DNA from: Anas platyrhynchos
Lineage: Eukaryota; Chordata; Aves; Anseriformes; Anatidae
Direction of reading: 5' to 3'
NCBI RefSeq assembly: GCF_047663525.1
Contig: NC_092603.1
Coordinates: 2,314,001 to 2,378,000 of the forward strand
Length of the DNA stretch: 64,000 nt
The notes under the pieces were generated by a model. The model ran no database searches. It saw only the letters and a list, made by a program, of their open reading frames with translations, and was not told the origin of the DNA. Position numbers and translations under genes: made by a program. The stretch's first letter is position 1. Each line of letters begins with the position of its first letter. Of the stretch, positions 1 to 9,110 are shown piece after piece.

Positions 1-630
1 CACTTGGGTCAAACGGGGGCGCTTTGTGGGGAAATGGGACATTTTATGGGGGAAATAAAGGAAGACAGGGGGGTTTGAGGGGGGAAATGGGCAGAAACTG
101 GGACCTTGGTGGGGAAAGAGGGGGATTTATGGGGGAAATGGGGGCAGTTTGGGCGGAAATGGGGAAAAAGGGGCCTTGGGGGACAGTTTGGGGAGGGTTG
201 GGGGGGTAAACGGGGGGATTTATGGGGCATAAGGTAGAAATGGGGACCCTGGGGAACACTTGGGGGGGTTTGGGTGGCGATGGAGGCCCTTTGGGGTGAA
301 ACACGGGAGAAACTGGCAATTTTGGGGAAAAGGGGGGGTCCTTTATGGGGGGGCACCTGTGCCCCCATAACCATCCTCCCCCCAAGCACCCCCAACACAT
401 CCTACATCTCCCCGAAACTCTGCCCACAGACTTCCCATGCCACCCCAAATCACCACATCGCAAAGATCCCCAAATCCACCCCAAACTCCCCCCATACCAT
501 AATATTCACCCCCCCACAAATTCTTCCCCAAAACCACCCCCAAACCCTCCTCCCCAACCTCAACCCTCCTCCCCAAGCCCTCCCCACTCCCTCCCTCCAA
601 AACCATCCCCGAAACCCCCCCCCAAACCCC
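1..630. repeat. G-rich to C-rich tandem repeat tract
   Basis: Positions 1-350 are a degenerate tandem array of G-rich units of the type GGGGAAATGGGG with TTTGGGG spacers. At about 344-370 the strand bias flips at a near-perfect palindrome (TTATGGGGG and CCCCCATAA arms), and 370-630 is C-rich. Long open frames here are only Gly/Trp- or Pro-rich translations of the repeat. It resembles the G-rich tandem introns of the KIFC1 region further on. No gene is seen. Confidence 0.8.
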
Positions 631-752
631 GGCAGCACGGTGGGCAGGGGGGGAGCGCTGCCCCCCGGGTGCAGCCCGGGGCTGGGGGCTGCGAGAAGGG
701 GCCAGGGCTGCTTCGAGCCATCGCGGGGGGAAAACAAAATGTCAGCAAGAAA
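627..752 (-). repeat. Left arm of a 126-bp inverted repeat (partner 3384-3510)
   Basis: This GC-rich block reads as the reverse complement of 3384-3510 over its whole length, apart from small length differences in C/G runs and a few bases. It contains a GCAGCCCGGGGCTG-type core and ends in GTCAGCAAGAAA. The 2.6 kb between the arms holds retroelement sequence. It may be a duplicated promoter or CpG-island piece from upstream of KIFC1. Confidence 0.85.
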
Positions 753-1380
753 TACTCCTCGTCTTTCTGTCCTAAAGAACGCTCCGACACAGACGGAAAA
801 GGAACAGGCAGGAGGTGATGGACGGCAGGAGGAAAATGGCAGCTCCACTCCCCTGCCCCGCTACCAGCCCGCGCACCCGGGGCTGGTTTCTGTGGGTAGT
901 TGGGGTCTGGCGGCCAGAAGTAACTGGGGCGGATCACCCACTGTATGGCTCTAGCCTGCAGCGGCTAATGGGTACGGACTGTGAGGAATGTTTTAACAAT
1001 TCCAATTCGTGTCCATAAATTTGTGTCCATAAAGAACAATTCTGTTTGAATCCTGTCTGCCTCTGGGCCCTGCACTGGCAATTTAGTTCTTGAACCACAG
1101 ATGCAGTGTGCCCCAGTCTCCCCCTCATTCCAGTCAGTTTATCACGTCTTCAGAAAACACTCCTTAAATTTGTGAACCTGTTTGCTTTTGTTATTCCGGA
1201 CTTCTATTTCTAACCGTTACAGCCTTTTTTCCTGTCTTCTTCGAGATTAACTTAACACTGCTATAGATGTGTCTGTGAATGGCTGGGGAAGAATGTTTTA
1301 ATTGCTCGTGAAGCGTCAAATAAGAAAGCCGTTTGTGTTTGATGTCTGGGAGTTTCAGAACAACTGATAACAACTAGTGA
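753..1380. other. Intergenic stretch with no recognised gene
   Basis: Mixed-composition DNA. A short direct repeat (GTGTCCATAAA twice near 1010-1035) is the only structure I see. No open frame has recognisable protein similarity or codon structure. Confidence 0.5.
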
Positions 1381-1383
1381 CTG

Positions 1384-1852
1384 TTATGGGATACTATGTG
1401 GATCCTTGGTATCTGGCCAGAGGGGCCAAGAGATTAAGAGGAAGAAAAAAGAAGCTGAAGGACGGTTGGGAGACAAGAACTGCAGAAAGTGTTCCATAAA
1501 CTTGGAATGGTGCCAAGTGAGTACAAAGGGGGAGAGGAAGACTACGAGCCTTCAGCATGAAAGACCCCCAGAGACCCCCAGAGGAGACTGATGCGCATGC
1601 TCCAGTAGGAGGAACTGGACCCCGGAAGCTAATTATAATAATCTATTTTTTTAGAAGTAGTAATGAATATGTATTAGTCTAGGTGCATAAAAATCAGCTG
1701 CTTGATGTAACTGGTGTGCGTCCTGGTGGGGCGGAGACTCCCGGTGCACCCAGCGCTGTTTGCTTACCTCTATTCCATTATATTCTTTTAACAAATCCTA
1801 TTTTTTTATTTAATCCTAATTTGAATCCTGAGCCATTTATACCATTCATGAC
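1384..1852 (+). mobile_element. Solo LTR of a second LTR family (approximate ends)
   Basis: The segment starts with TGTTATGGGATAC and contains a GAGGAAGACTACGAGCC block, a GCATAAAAATCAGC TATA-like block and a GCGGAGACTCCCGG/CCCAGCGCTG block near the end. The same ordered blocks occur at about 8640-9110 (+) and 55709-56553 (-). It abuts retroviral integrase sequence at 1853, so it probably inserted into, or recombined with, that older copy. The right boundary is estimated. Confidence 0.6.
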
Positions 1853-2464
1853 TGTGAAACATGTGCTGCAATCAAGCAAGCCAAACGGTCAAAGCCTCTT
1901 TGGTATGGAGGACGATGGCTGAAATATCAATATGGAGAGGCCTGGCAGATTGATTACATGGGGCGACATGGCACCCCAGAAAGAATAGAGTCAGACAATG
2001 GGACTCACTTCCGAAACAACCTTATAGACACTTGGGCCAAAGAACATGGTATTGAATGGGTGTATCACATCCCCTATCATGCACCAGCCTCCGGGAAAGT
2101 TGAACGATACAATGGCCTGTTAAAGACTACCTTGAAAGCAATGGGCGCTGGGACGTTCAAAAACTGGGATACGCATTTGGCAAAGGCCACCTGGTTAGTC
2201 AATACTAGGGGATCTACCAACCGAGCTGGACCTGCCCAATCAAACCTGTTACGTACTGTAGATGGGGATAAAGTTCCTGTAGTGCATGTAAAAAATATGC
2301 TGGGTAAAACAGTCTGGGCTACTCCTGCCTCAGGAAAAGGCAAACCTATTCGTGGGATTGCTTTTGCTCAGGGACCTGGATACACTTGGTGGGTGATGCA
2401 AAAGAACGGAGAGGTGCGGTGTGTACCTCAAGGAGATTTAATACTGGGTGAGAATAGCCCATGA
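1853..2464 (+). pseudogene. ERV-L integrase fragment with internal deletion
   Basis: One open frame runs from the CETCAAIKQAK zinc-binding tail through WQIDY to a stop at 2462-2464. The first catalytic Asp (WQIDY), second Asp (ESDNGTHF) and Glu (GKVERYN) of a retroviral integrase can be seen. The first two Asp are only about 14 residues apart, instead of the usual fifty to sixty, so part of the core is deleted. After the stop there is only about 140 bp to the LTR and no env. ERV-L elements of mammals also lack env. This is the 3' end of a provirus in plus orientation and is not functional. Confidence 0.85.
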
Positions 2465-2603
2465 ACTGAATTGTACCATGTTAAATAGTATATTATACTG
2501 TATGTTATCACTACCATGATTACTAGAGGTGACTAATTAGAATGTATGGAAAAGAGTGTAACCTGAGCATGACATAAATGGTATGGAATAAGGGGTGGAT
2601 AGA

Positions 2604-3171
2604 TGTCCTGGTTTCAGTTAGAACAGAATTTTCTTCCTAGGAGCTGGTGGAATGCTGTGTGTTGGCTTAGGATGAGCAGAGTGCTGATAACCCCCCGCTG
2701 TCTGAATTGTTGCAGAGCAGTGCTTACACCAAGCCAAGGACGTCTCAGCTTTGTGCTCTGTCCTGCCAAGGGGCAAGAGCTGTGAAGGGACAGAGCCAGG
2801 GCAGGTGACCCAAAGTATCCCAAGGGGTATTCCATCCCATCTGGGGTGATGCTAAAGAATAGATAGGGGTGGCTAGCCGGGGGAGGGGGCCGGAGTGCTC
2901 GGGGTGAGGCTGGGCATGGGTCAGGGAGTGGTGAGCAATTGCATTGTGCATCACTTGTTTGTACATATTCTTCGTGGTAGTACTATTGTCATCATTGTAT
3001 TATTATTATTATTTTATTTATTTATTTATTTATTTTCCTGTCTTATGAAACTGTCTTTATCTCAGCTCTCGGGCTTCACTTTCCATTTGTCTCCCCCATC
3101 CCAGAGAGGGAGGGGGAGGGTGAGCGAAGGGCTGCGTGGTGTTTAGCTGCCGGCCGGGTTAAACCACGGCA
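2604..3171 (+). mobile_element. ERV-L LTR (plus orientation)
   Basis: A 568-bp LTR starts TGTCCTGGTTTCAG and ends AAACCACGGCA. It closely resembles the LTRs at 11431-11997, 19183-19778 and 25636-26231 (all in minus orientation). A purine-rich stretch (AATAAGGGGTGGATAGA) precedes it, as expected for a polypurine tract. It follows integrase sequence like a 3' LTR, yet it is followed by GTCTTTTTGG, the spacer and first PBS bases that normally follow a 5' LTR. Confidence 0.9.
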
Positions 3172-3217
3172 GTCTTTTTGGGCTTTGTACAGGTAAACTA
3201 AAACTGCTGAGGCATTT

Positions 3218-3305
3218 GGCCGGCTAGCTCAGTCGGTAGAGCATGAGCCTCTTAATCTCAGGGTAGTGGGTTCGAGCCCCACGTTGGGCGCCAAAAAGAC
3301 TGTCG
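3218..3305 (+). other. tRNA-Lys(CTT)-like retrosequence with encoded CCA and U5-like tail
   Basis: Positions 3218-3290 are a 73-base tRNA-Lys sequence with anticodon CTT, a normal T-loop GGTTCGAGCCCC and D-arm TAGCTCAGTCGGTAGA. It differs from the standard vertebrate tRNA-Lys-CTT at about three positions, including a mismatch at acceptor pair 2-71 and one in the anticodon stem. CCA is encoded at 3291-3293, which nuclear tRNA genes of animals do not do. It runs directly into AAAAGACTGTCG (3294-3305), the complement of the ERV-L U5 end plus 7-base spacer. That is the structure of the tRNA primer plus the first bases of minus-strand cDNA. I infer a reverse-transcribed primer rather than a working tRNA gene. 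Confidence 0.8.
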
Positions 3306-3383
3306 AGGACCAGCCGTCAGTTTGCATTAATGTTAAGTTTTAAGTAAGTTAAATTTGAAGTTTGCATTTAATTTTTAAGACTG

Positions 3384-3510
3384 TTTCTTGCTGACATTTT
3401 GTTTTCCCCCCGCGATGGCTCGAAGCAGCCCTGGCCCCTTCTCGCAGCCCCCAGCCCCGGGCTGCACCCGGGGGGGCAGCGCTCCCCCCCTGCCCACCGT
3501 GCTGCCGGGG
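3384..3510 (+). repeat. Right arm of the 126-bp inverted repeat
   Basis: Reverse complement of 627-752, from TTTCTTGCTGAC to GCTGCCGGGG. Upstream (3306-3383) is AT-rich with TTTGCATTTAA-type repeats. Downstream (3511-3650) no gene is seen. Confidence 0.85.
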
Positions 3511-3649
3511 CTGGGGACAGGCCCCGTGCTGTTATTATACCACTAACAATTGTCGTGTTTACGCTCGATTTTGGTGATTTTTTTGTCCTCTTTCTTTTGG
3601 TCAGAGCGTGTGGGCGGCGCTTAATCCCTCTAGCAGCAGCCCGAGCCCG

Positions 3650-4235
3650 TGGGTATGGGGGGGGCAGACTGGGGGGTCCTGGGATGGGGGGGGGGCAGGT
3701 AGGGTATGGGGGGGCAGATTGGGGGGTCCTGGAATGGGGGGGGCCCAGTAGGGTATTGGGGTGGGCAGATTCGGGGGCTCCCAGGTGGGGGGGGGGGCAT
3801 TTGGGGTAGGGTAAGGGGGGCGAGTCCTAAACCGGGGGAGGGGGGGGATAGAGTTTGGGGAGGGGGGGTCACGCAGTTTGGGGGAAGCACTACTAATTGG
3901 GGGGGGGTCCAAATTTTATTGGGGGGGTCCAATTTTTTGGGGGGGGTCCAATTTTTTTTGGGGGGGGGTCTAACTTCTTTGGGGGGGGTCCAATTTCTTT
4001 TTGGGGTTGTCCAATTTCTTTGGGGGAGGTCCAATTTTTTGGGGGAGAGGTAAGATTCTTTTGGGGGGGTGTCCAATTTTTTATTGGGGGGGTCCAATTT
4101 TTTTTGGGGGGGGGGGCAACTTCTTTGGGGGGGTCCGATTTCTTTCTGTGGGGGGTCCAATTTCTTTGGGGGGGTCCAATTTTTTTTGGGGGGGTCCAAT
4201 TTCTTTTTGGGGGGGGGGTCCAATTTTTTGGGGGC
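3650..4235. repeat. G-rich minisatellites upstream of KIFC1
   Basis: Positions 3650-3890 hold about 40-bp units built on GGGGGGCAGATTGGGGGGTCC. Positions 3895-4235 hold about twenty short units of the form TCCAATTTTTTGGGGGGG. The G runs could form G-quadruplexes. Both strands are open for long distances (Gly/Phe-rich or Pro/Lys-rich), but this reflects the repeat and not genes. Confidence 0.85.
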
Positions 4236-4238
4236 GCG

Positions 4239-4303
4239 GCGATTGGCGGAGGCGCCGCCCAATGGGAGCGCGGGGCGGGCGCGGTTTGAGTGTGCGCGCC
4301 GCG
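4239..4303 (+). promoter_or_regulatory. KIFC1 promoter: two CCAAT boxes, GC box, CHR-like element
   Basis: There is an inverted CCAAT box (ATTGG, 4242-4246), a direct CCAAT (4259-4263), a GC box GGGGCGGGC (4272-4280) and a GCGCGG-TTTGAG element (4279-4290) resembling a CDE/CHR pair. No TATA box is present. Paired CCAAT boxes plus CDE/CHR is the known design of G2/M cell-cycle promoters, which suits a mitotic kinesin. The start codon is 14 bases downstream of the last element. The assignment rests on motifs and position only. Confidence 0.55.
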
Positions 4304-4519
4304 ATGGCGGCGAGGCCCGGCGGCGACGGCGCTGGCGCTGCCCGCCCGGGACCAGGGGTGCGGCGGCGGCTGGCGTGGTACCAGAGGTACCAGAGGAGGC
4401 AGCTGGAGGAGCTGCAGAGGAAGATAAGGGGCCTGGAGGGTGACAACCGGCAGCTCCGGGAGCAGCTGCAGCACAGCCAGGCCCGGGTGGAGGAGCTGGA
4501 GGGACAAGTGAGGTGAGAG

Positions 4520-4945
4520 CCCCGGTAACACCCCCCCCCCGGTACCGGTTTGCACCCTCCCGGTAACCGGGGACCCGTCCCCTGAGCCCTCTGGTACCCA
4601 GAGACCCCCCTCCGGTAACCAGTGACCCTCCCCCTACCCCGTCCGGTACCAGGAACCCCCCTCTGGGTACGGAAGACCCCTCCCCTTCCCCCTCCGGTAC
4701 CCGAAGACCCCTGTCCGGTAACCGGGGACCCCCCCCTCCGGTAATGGAGGACCTGTCCCCTTTCCCCCCCAGTACCGGGGACCCTCTTCCTTCCCCCTCC
4801 AGTAACCGTTGACCCTCCCCCTACCCCCTCCGGTACCCGGGGACACCCCACCGGTAACCGGGGACCAGTCCCCTTCCCCCTCCGGTACCTGGGGACCCCT
4901 GTCCTGTACCGGAGACCCCCCCCTCCGGTAACGGCACCCCCCGGT
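4520..4945. repeat. KIFC1 intron 1 minisatellite
   Basis: Intron 1 is almost entirely tandem units with CCGGTAACCGGGGACC and CCCCTTCCCCCTCCGGTACC blocks, roughly 55-65 bp per unit and imperfect. Such short GC-rich tandem introns are common in avian microchromosome genes. Long Arg/Gly-rich reverse-strand frames across it are artefacts. Confidence 0.8.
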
Positions 4946-5560
4946 GCCTCCCAGCTCTCTGCGCACGGAGCTGCAGCAGTCCCGGGAGGAGCGGTCCCGG
5001 TGGCAGCGGGAGGCGGAGGCGCAGGCGGCCGAGTGGCAGCAGCTGGAGGCCGAGCTCCAGCAGTGGCACCAGGAGCTGCAGGAGCTCTGGGAGTCGGCGA
5101 GGTACCGGGAGGAGCAGCTGGGGGCCGCCCAGGTGGGTACGAGGCTGATTTCCCCCCCTCATTGGGCAAAAACAGCAAAACGCGGGATTCTGCCCCAAAA
5201 TGGGCTGTGAGGAGCGCAGCTGGAGATGCTTCGGGGGGCTTTTTACCCGATTTCGGGGTGTTTTGCCTGATTTTTCCCCAATTATTGTCTTCTCCCAAAT
5301 TATTCCCAACAAATTATTGTTGGCCGACGGCTTTGGGCGCCCCCTTGTTGGCTGACGGGGCCAGGCGCCTCTTGGCCAACGGGGTCGGGCCTTTCCCCCC
5401 CCCCAGGCAAAGCTGCAGGAGGTGTCGGAGGCCCTGTCACAGAGCGAGGCCGAGGATTCGGAGCTGCGGGTGCTGGTGGCGGCGCAGGAGAAGCATTTGC
5501 GTGACCTGGAGATGGAGCAGCGCCGCCTGGAGAACCGTCTGCAGGACCTCCAGGTGCTCA

Positions 5561-5613
5561 TTCCACCAGCTCCTAGGAAGAAAATTAATTCTGTTCTAAC
5601 TGAAACCAGGACA
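5561..5613 (-). mobile_element. ERV-L LTR end fragment
   Basis: Fifty-three bases ending GAAACCAGGACA match the outer end of the ERV-L LTR in minus orientation (compare 26179-26231). It lies 7 bases past the splice donor of KIFC1 exon 3, where the intron before the motor exons should start. It may mark one edge of the deletion that removed them. Confidence 0.8.
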
Positions 5614-6360
5614 GGGGTGCAGGTTTGGAGGTTTTTTATAGGGCAGGTTTTGGGGGGTTATGCGGTGAGTTTGGGATACAGGGTATGGGTTTTGGATATG
5701 GGGGGATTTTGGGGAGGTTATGGGGTGTGGTTGGGATATGGGGTGTGATTTGGCAAGTTTTGGGGGGTTATAGGCCAGATTTGGGATATAAGGGGATGAT
5801 TTAGTGTGGTTATGGGATATGGGGGGAAGGTTTGGGGGTTTACGGGGCAAGTTTTGGGGGTTTATGGGGTAGGTTTGGGATGGTGTGATTTTGGGGTGGG
5901 TTTTGGGGGATTATAGGGCAGGTTTGGGATATGGGGGCGTGAGTTGGGGGATTTAGTGAGGATAAAGGGAAGATTTGGGATATGCGGGGGTGGTTTTGGG
6001 GGAGTTAGGATATGGGGGAGAGGATTTTGGCGGTTATGGGATAGGTTTGGGGAGGTTAGGGACAGGTTTTGGGGGATTATGGGATGGATTTGGGATGGGG
6101 GTGTGATTTGGGGAGTTTTGGTGTGGGTTTTGGGGGGTGATGGGGCAAATTTGAGATACGGGGGTGACTTGGGGGGGTTATGGGATATGGGGCAGCTTTT
6201 TGGGGGGTTATGGGATGGGTTTGGGAGGGGGTTGGGGCAGATTTGGGATGCTGGGGGGCCTTTTGGGGGGGTTTGGGGCAGTTTTAGGATACGGGGGGGC
6301 ATTTGGGGGGGTTATAGGGCAGATTTGGGGGTCTGGATCCCCCTCAACCCCCTTGTTTGC
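5614..6360. repeat. G-rich minisatellite in place of the KIFC1 motor exons
   Basis: Units of roughly 35-45 bp follow the pattern GGTTATGGGATATGGGG ... TTTTGGGG, imperfectly repeated over 740 bp. No kinesin motor motif (P-loop GQTGSGKT, SSRSH, LAGSE) can be read in any frame. Confidence 0.8.
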
Positions 6361-6378
6361 CCCCCAGGTGAACAAGTG

Positions 6379-6886
6379 TTCAGTTTTGGGCCCCTCGCTA
6401 CAAGAAGGACATGGAGGTGCTTGAGCGGGTCCAGAGAAGGGCAACGAAGCTGGTGAGGGGCCTGGAGAACAAGTCCTAGGAGGAGCAGCTGAAGGAGCTG
6501 GGCTTGTTCAGCCTGGAGAAGAGGAGGCTCAGGGGTGACCTTATTGCTCTGTATAAGTACATTAAAGGAGGCTGTAGCGAGGTGGGGGTTGGCCTGTTCT
6601 CCCACGTGCCTGGTGACAGGACGAGGGGGAATGGGCTTAAGTTGCGCCAGGGGAGTTTTAGGTTAGATGTTAGGAAGAATTTCTTTACCGAAAGGATTGT
6701 TAGACATTGGAACAGGCTGCCCAGGGAGGTGGTGGAGTCACCATCCCTGGAAGTCTTCAAAAGACGTTTAGATGTAGAGCTTAGGGATATGGTTTAGTGG
6801 GGACTGTTAGTGTTAGCTTAGAGGTTGGACTCGATGATCTTGAGGTCTCTTCCAACCTAGAAATTCTGTGATTCTGTGATTCTGTG
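6379..6886 (+). mobile_element. 5'-truncated CR1 in KIFC1 last exon, with target duplication
   Basis: This is the CR1 3' end: the last part of ORF2 ([18 protein letters not shown], then [18 protein letters not shown]), the 3' UTR and ATTCTGTGATTCTGTG repeats. AAGTG occurs on both sides (6374-6378 and 6887-6891). Removing the insert and one AAGTG restores the KIFC1 reading frame exactly. Few differences from the other young CR1 copies here suggest a fairly recent insertion. Confidence 0.92.
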
Positions 6887-6925
6887 AAGTGCATCCTGGG
6901 CACGGCCCACGCCAACAAGAAGTAG

Positions 6926-7265
6926 CCCCGGGACCACCGGGACCCCCCCCGTTTTTCTGCCCCTCCCCCAGCACAGAGCCCGCCTGGGCCGGTGCTGATT
7001 GGCCGCCGGCGTCACGTGACACAGGGAGAAAAAATGGCGGCGCCCTGTGTGGCTGCACAGTGCCCCGTACGGCAACATGGCGGCGCCCAGTGGTGCGGGA
7101 GCACTTCCGGTCCTTCGCAGTGCTCTGCCTGCGTTGGGGGGGGGGGATCGGTACCGGAGCAGTGCTGCCGCCGCGTGGCGACTGCGCATGCTCCGCGCTA
7201 TAGGGGGGGGGGGGGGGGGGAGGTTGTGGTGGTGAGCGAATTGGCGCATGCGCAGGGTGGGGGTT
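6926..7265. promoter_or_regulatory. CpG-island promoter downstream of KIFC1
   Basis: A GC-rich, CpG-rich block contains GATTGGCC (inverted CCAAT), CACGTGAC (E-box), AAAATGGCGGC twice (YY1-like), ACTTCCGG (ETS-like), and TGCGCATGC and GCGCATGCGC (NRF1-like). It has no TATA box. A poly-G run is at 7201-7220. A polyadenylation signal AATAAA lies downstream at about 7370. It looks like a housekeeping promoter, but I cannot identify the gene or see a convincing coding exon. Confidence 0.55.
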
Positions 7266-7269
7266 GAAG

Positions 7270-8635
7270 GCGATGCTGCCCTTAGATGGCTGGGGGGGTC
7301 TTAAAGGGGCCGCGCACCCCAAGGGATGTCTGCGTGGGGTGTGTGCAGCTGTTCCTTTTAGCCTGACCTTAATAAACATGTAAATAAGCAAAAACTCTTC
7401 TAATAATTAAAAAAACCACCTGTCGATTCCCAGCTGCAATCAATTTTCTTCCTCTCCTGGCTGCACCAACCCTATGTGTGAAATCCCAATCTGCCCCAAA
7501 CCACGTGGTTTTGACCCCAAAACGTTCCTTTTTGTCCCTAACATTGGTGCTTCCACCCGCGTCGTGTTAGTTTCCAGTGCTATCACCAAAACTCCTGATT
7601 TATCTGATAAAAGTGGGGTTAAAATAACAATAAATCTCCCCAGTTTCATCTGCCTTGTCCAGATGGGCAGAGCAGGGGGCTCTATAGGGAAAATCCATAG
7701 GGAAAACCTTCCCCAGAGCACGTTTCTGTCCTATACCCCTCTTGGCACCTATAGGGGAATATGAACAGCCTGCAGGGTCCCACATTCTGATGAGAAAAAT
7801 CTTATCAAATAACAATAAATTAATGCTTTGGGACTTTTTTACCAGTTAATTATAAAAGTGTAAAATACTCCAGGAAGATACAGGCTCAAAACCTAGAAGT
7901 TCATCATCATCCTCACAACTATTTTTTTCATGGAGCTAATAGTTCACTAAAGTAAAATAAAAAGACAAATAGCTTAAGAGAGTTATTAAAGTATTATTAA
8001 ATTTTAAAATAAGGAGTTTATTACAGTTTTTGTTAACGTTTGGTCCCCGAACTATGAGGCACTGTACAACATCACCCCTTCCTTCACCCTTCTGTGAGGG
8101 GAATGGCAAAATTTCACTCATATTATTGTCATTTATATTGCCAAATTTTATTTGAAGCCTGGTAGTTAGTAGTTACGTGGGCTTTCCTCACCGAATTACT
8201 GCTTAAAACCCCACAATTGCCACCAAACTGCCCCAATTTTGCAGCTTTTTGGCCTCTTTCCGCTGTTGTGGGGGGTTGCTACAGGTTTTCACTACACTTC
8301 AAATCTGGATCAAGGGCAAAGAGGAGATAAATGAAAGTAAATATCTGTGCAAATATAAAGTCATAAATAGTGTCTGTAAATATTTATATATATAAAATCA
8401 TCCTTTTCAGTTGTTGTGCTCCGGAGTTTAATTTTGCATCTAAACACATTGCATATAGGGTCTTCTACGTTCCCTTACCGGCTGGTAGGTATTTCACTTT
8501 ATTTTTACATCAAGTGTAATACACAATAAATGTTTGTTCATTGTTTTTTGTATTATAAAAACAAGGAGTTCTGTTTGAGGAACGGGAGTTGTGAAAACTC
8601 CCTGCTGAATAAGGAGCTGTATAATGCTTGGCTAG
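7270..8635. other. AT-rich stretch without recognised gene
   Basis: After the AATAAA near 7370 the sequence is AT-rich, with no recognised coding exon, repeat or retroelement. Short open frames in it have no family features. Confidence 0.5.
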
Positions 8636-8639
8636 ACAC

Positions 8640-9110
8640 TATGAAAATTCTTTTGCTTAATGTAACAAAAAAGAGAACCCCCCCCCCTTCTCTCCTTCTG
8701 CATCTCAGTTGCCTCTTTTGTTTAAAGACACTGCTGCAAAGCTCATGGAACCACCTCCTGATAAGTTGCTAACCTAGCGTATCAACATCTTGCCTCCCTG
8801 TCTCACGCTGGGCCAACATGACCAAATAAAAAAAGAAGTTGAACCACAACGCCGAGGAAGACTACGGCCTTCATCTTCACGACCACCAGAGGGACAGAGA
8901 CGACCCCCTAGCAACAGTGCGCGCAGTCGCAGAATACACCAAGATGTGCTGCGTAATCCTGAAATCACCAAGATATAAAAAGGGACCCTGGCGGGGGTGA
9001 GGTGCGCGCCGTTGGCGGAGCCGAGACTCCCCGGCCGCCCAGCGCTGTTTTCCTTGCTGTTGCTTACTCAATAAATTCCTTTCTACCATTAATGCAATGC
9101 TCTCTGAAAA
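8640..9110 (+). mobile_element. LTR of the second family (approximate ends)
   Basis: Contains GAGGAAGACTACGGCC, a TATA box in AAGATATAAAAAGGGACC (about 8970), GGAGCCGAGACTCCCCGG and CCCAGCGCTG, then AATAAA at about 9070. These blocks keep the same order in 1384-1852 and on the minus strand in 55709-56553. No internal viral sequence flanks it, so it is probably a solo LTR. Confidence 0.6.

Larger units (their letters stand above)
4304..6925 (+). pseudogene. KIFC1: KIFC1 (kinesin-14) lacking the motor domain; last exon split by CR1
   Basis: Kinesin family member C1 is a minus-end-directed motor of the mitotic spindle. Exon 1 (4304-4512) starts MAARPGGDG and encodes basic then coiled-coil sequence. 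Exon 2 (4955-5132) and exon 3 (5407-5553) continue the stalk. All have proper GT/AG sites, and phases agree (2, 0, 0). Exon 3 ends with LEMEQRRLENRLQDLQ, matching the stalk-to-motor neck of vertebrate KIFC1 (LEMERRRLHNQLQELK). The motor exons that should follow are absent: 5554-6367 holds an LTR scrap and a G-rich repeat. The last exon starts at 6368 with VNKC, and resumes after a CR1 insertion (6379-6886) as CILGTAHANKK-stop at 6925. This matches the human C-terminus (VNQCVIGTAQANRK). As assembled it cannot encode a motor. Either it is a true pseudogene or the assembly has lost the repeat-rich middle. Confidence 0.85.

Noticed and set aside
3218..3290. Functional tRNA-Lys gene
   Set aside because: Encoded CCA, stem mismatches in acceptor and anticodon arms, and direct fusion to retroviral U5-like bases argue for a reverse-transcribed primer.
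4081..5298. 405-codon minus-strand frame rich in Pro, Gly and Arg
   Set aside because: It reads through the minisatellites and antisense to the KIFC1 exons. Composition explains its length.
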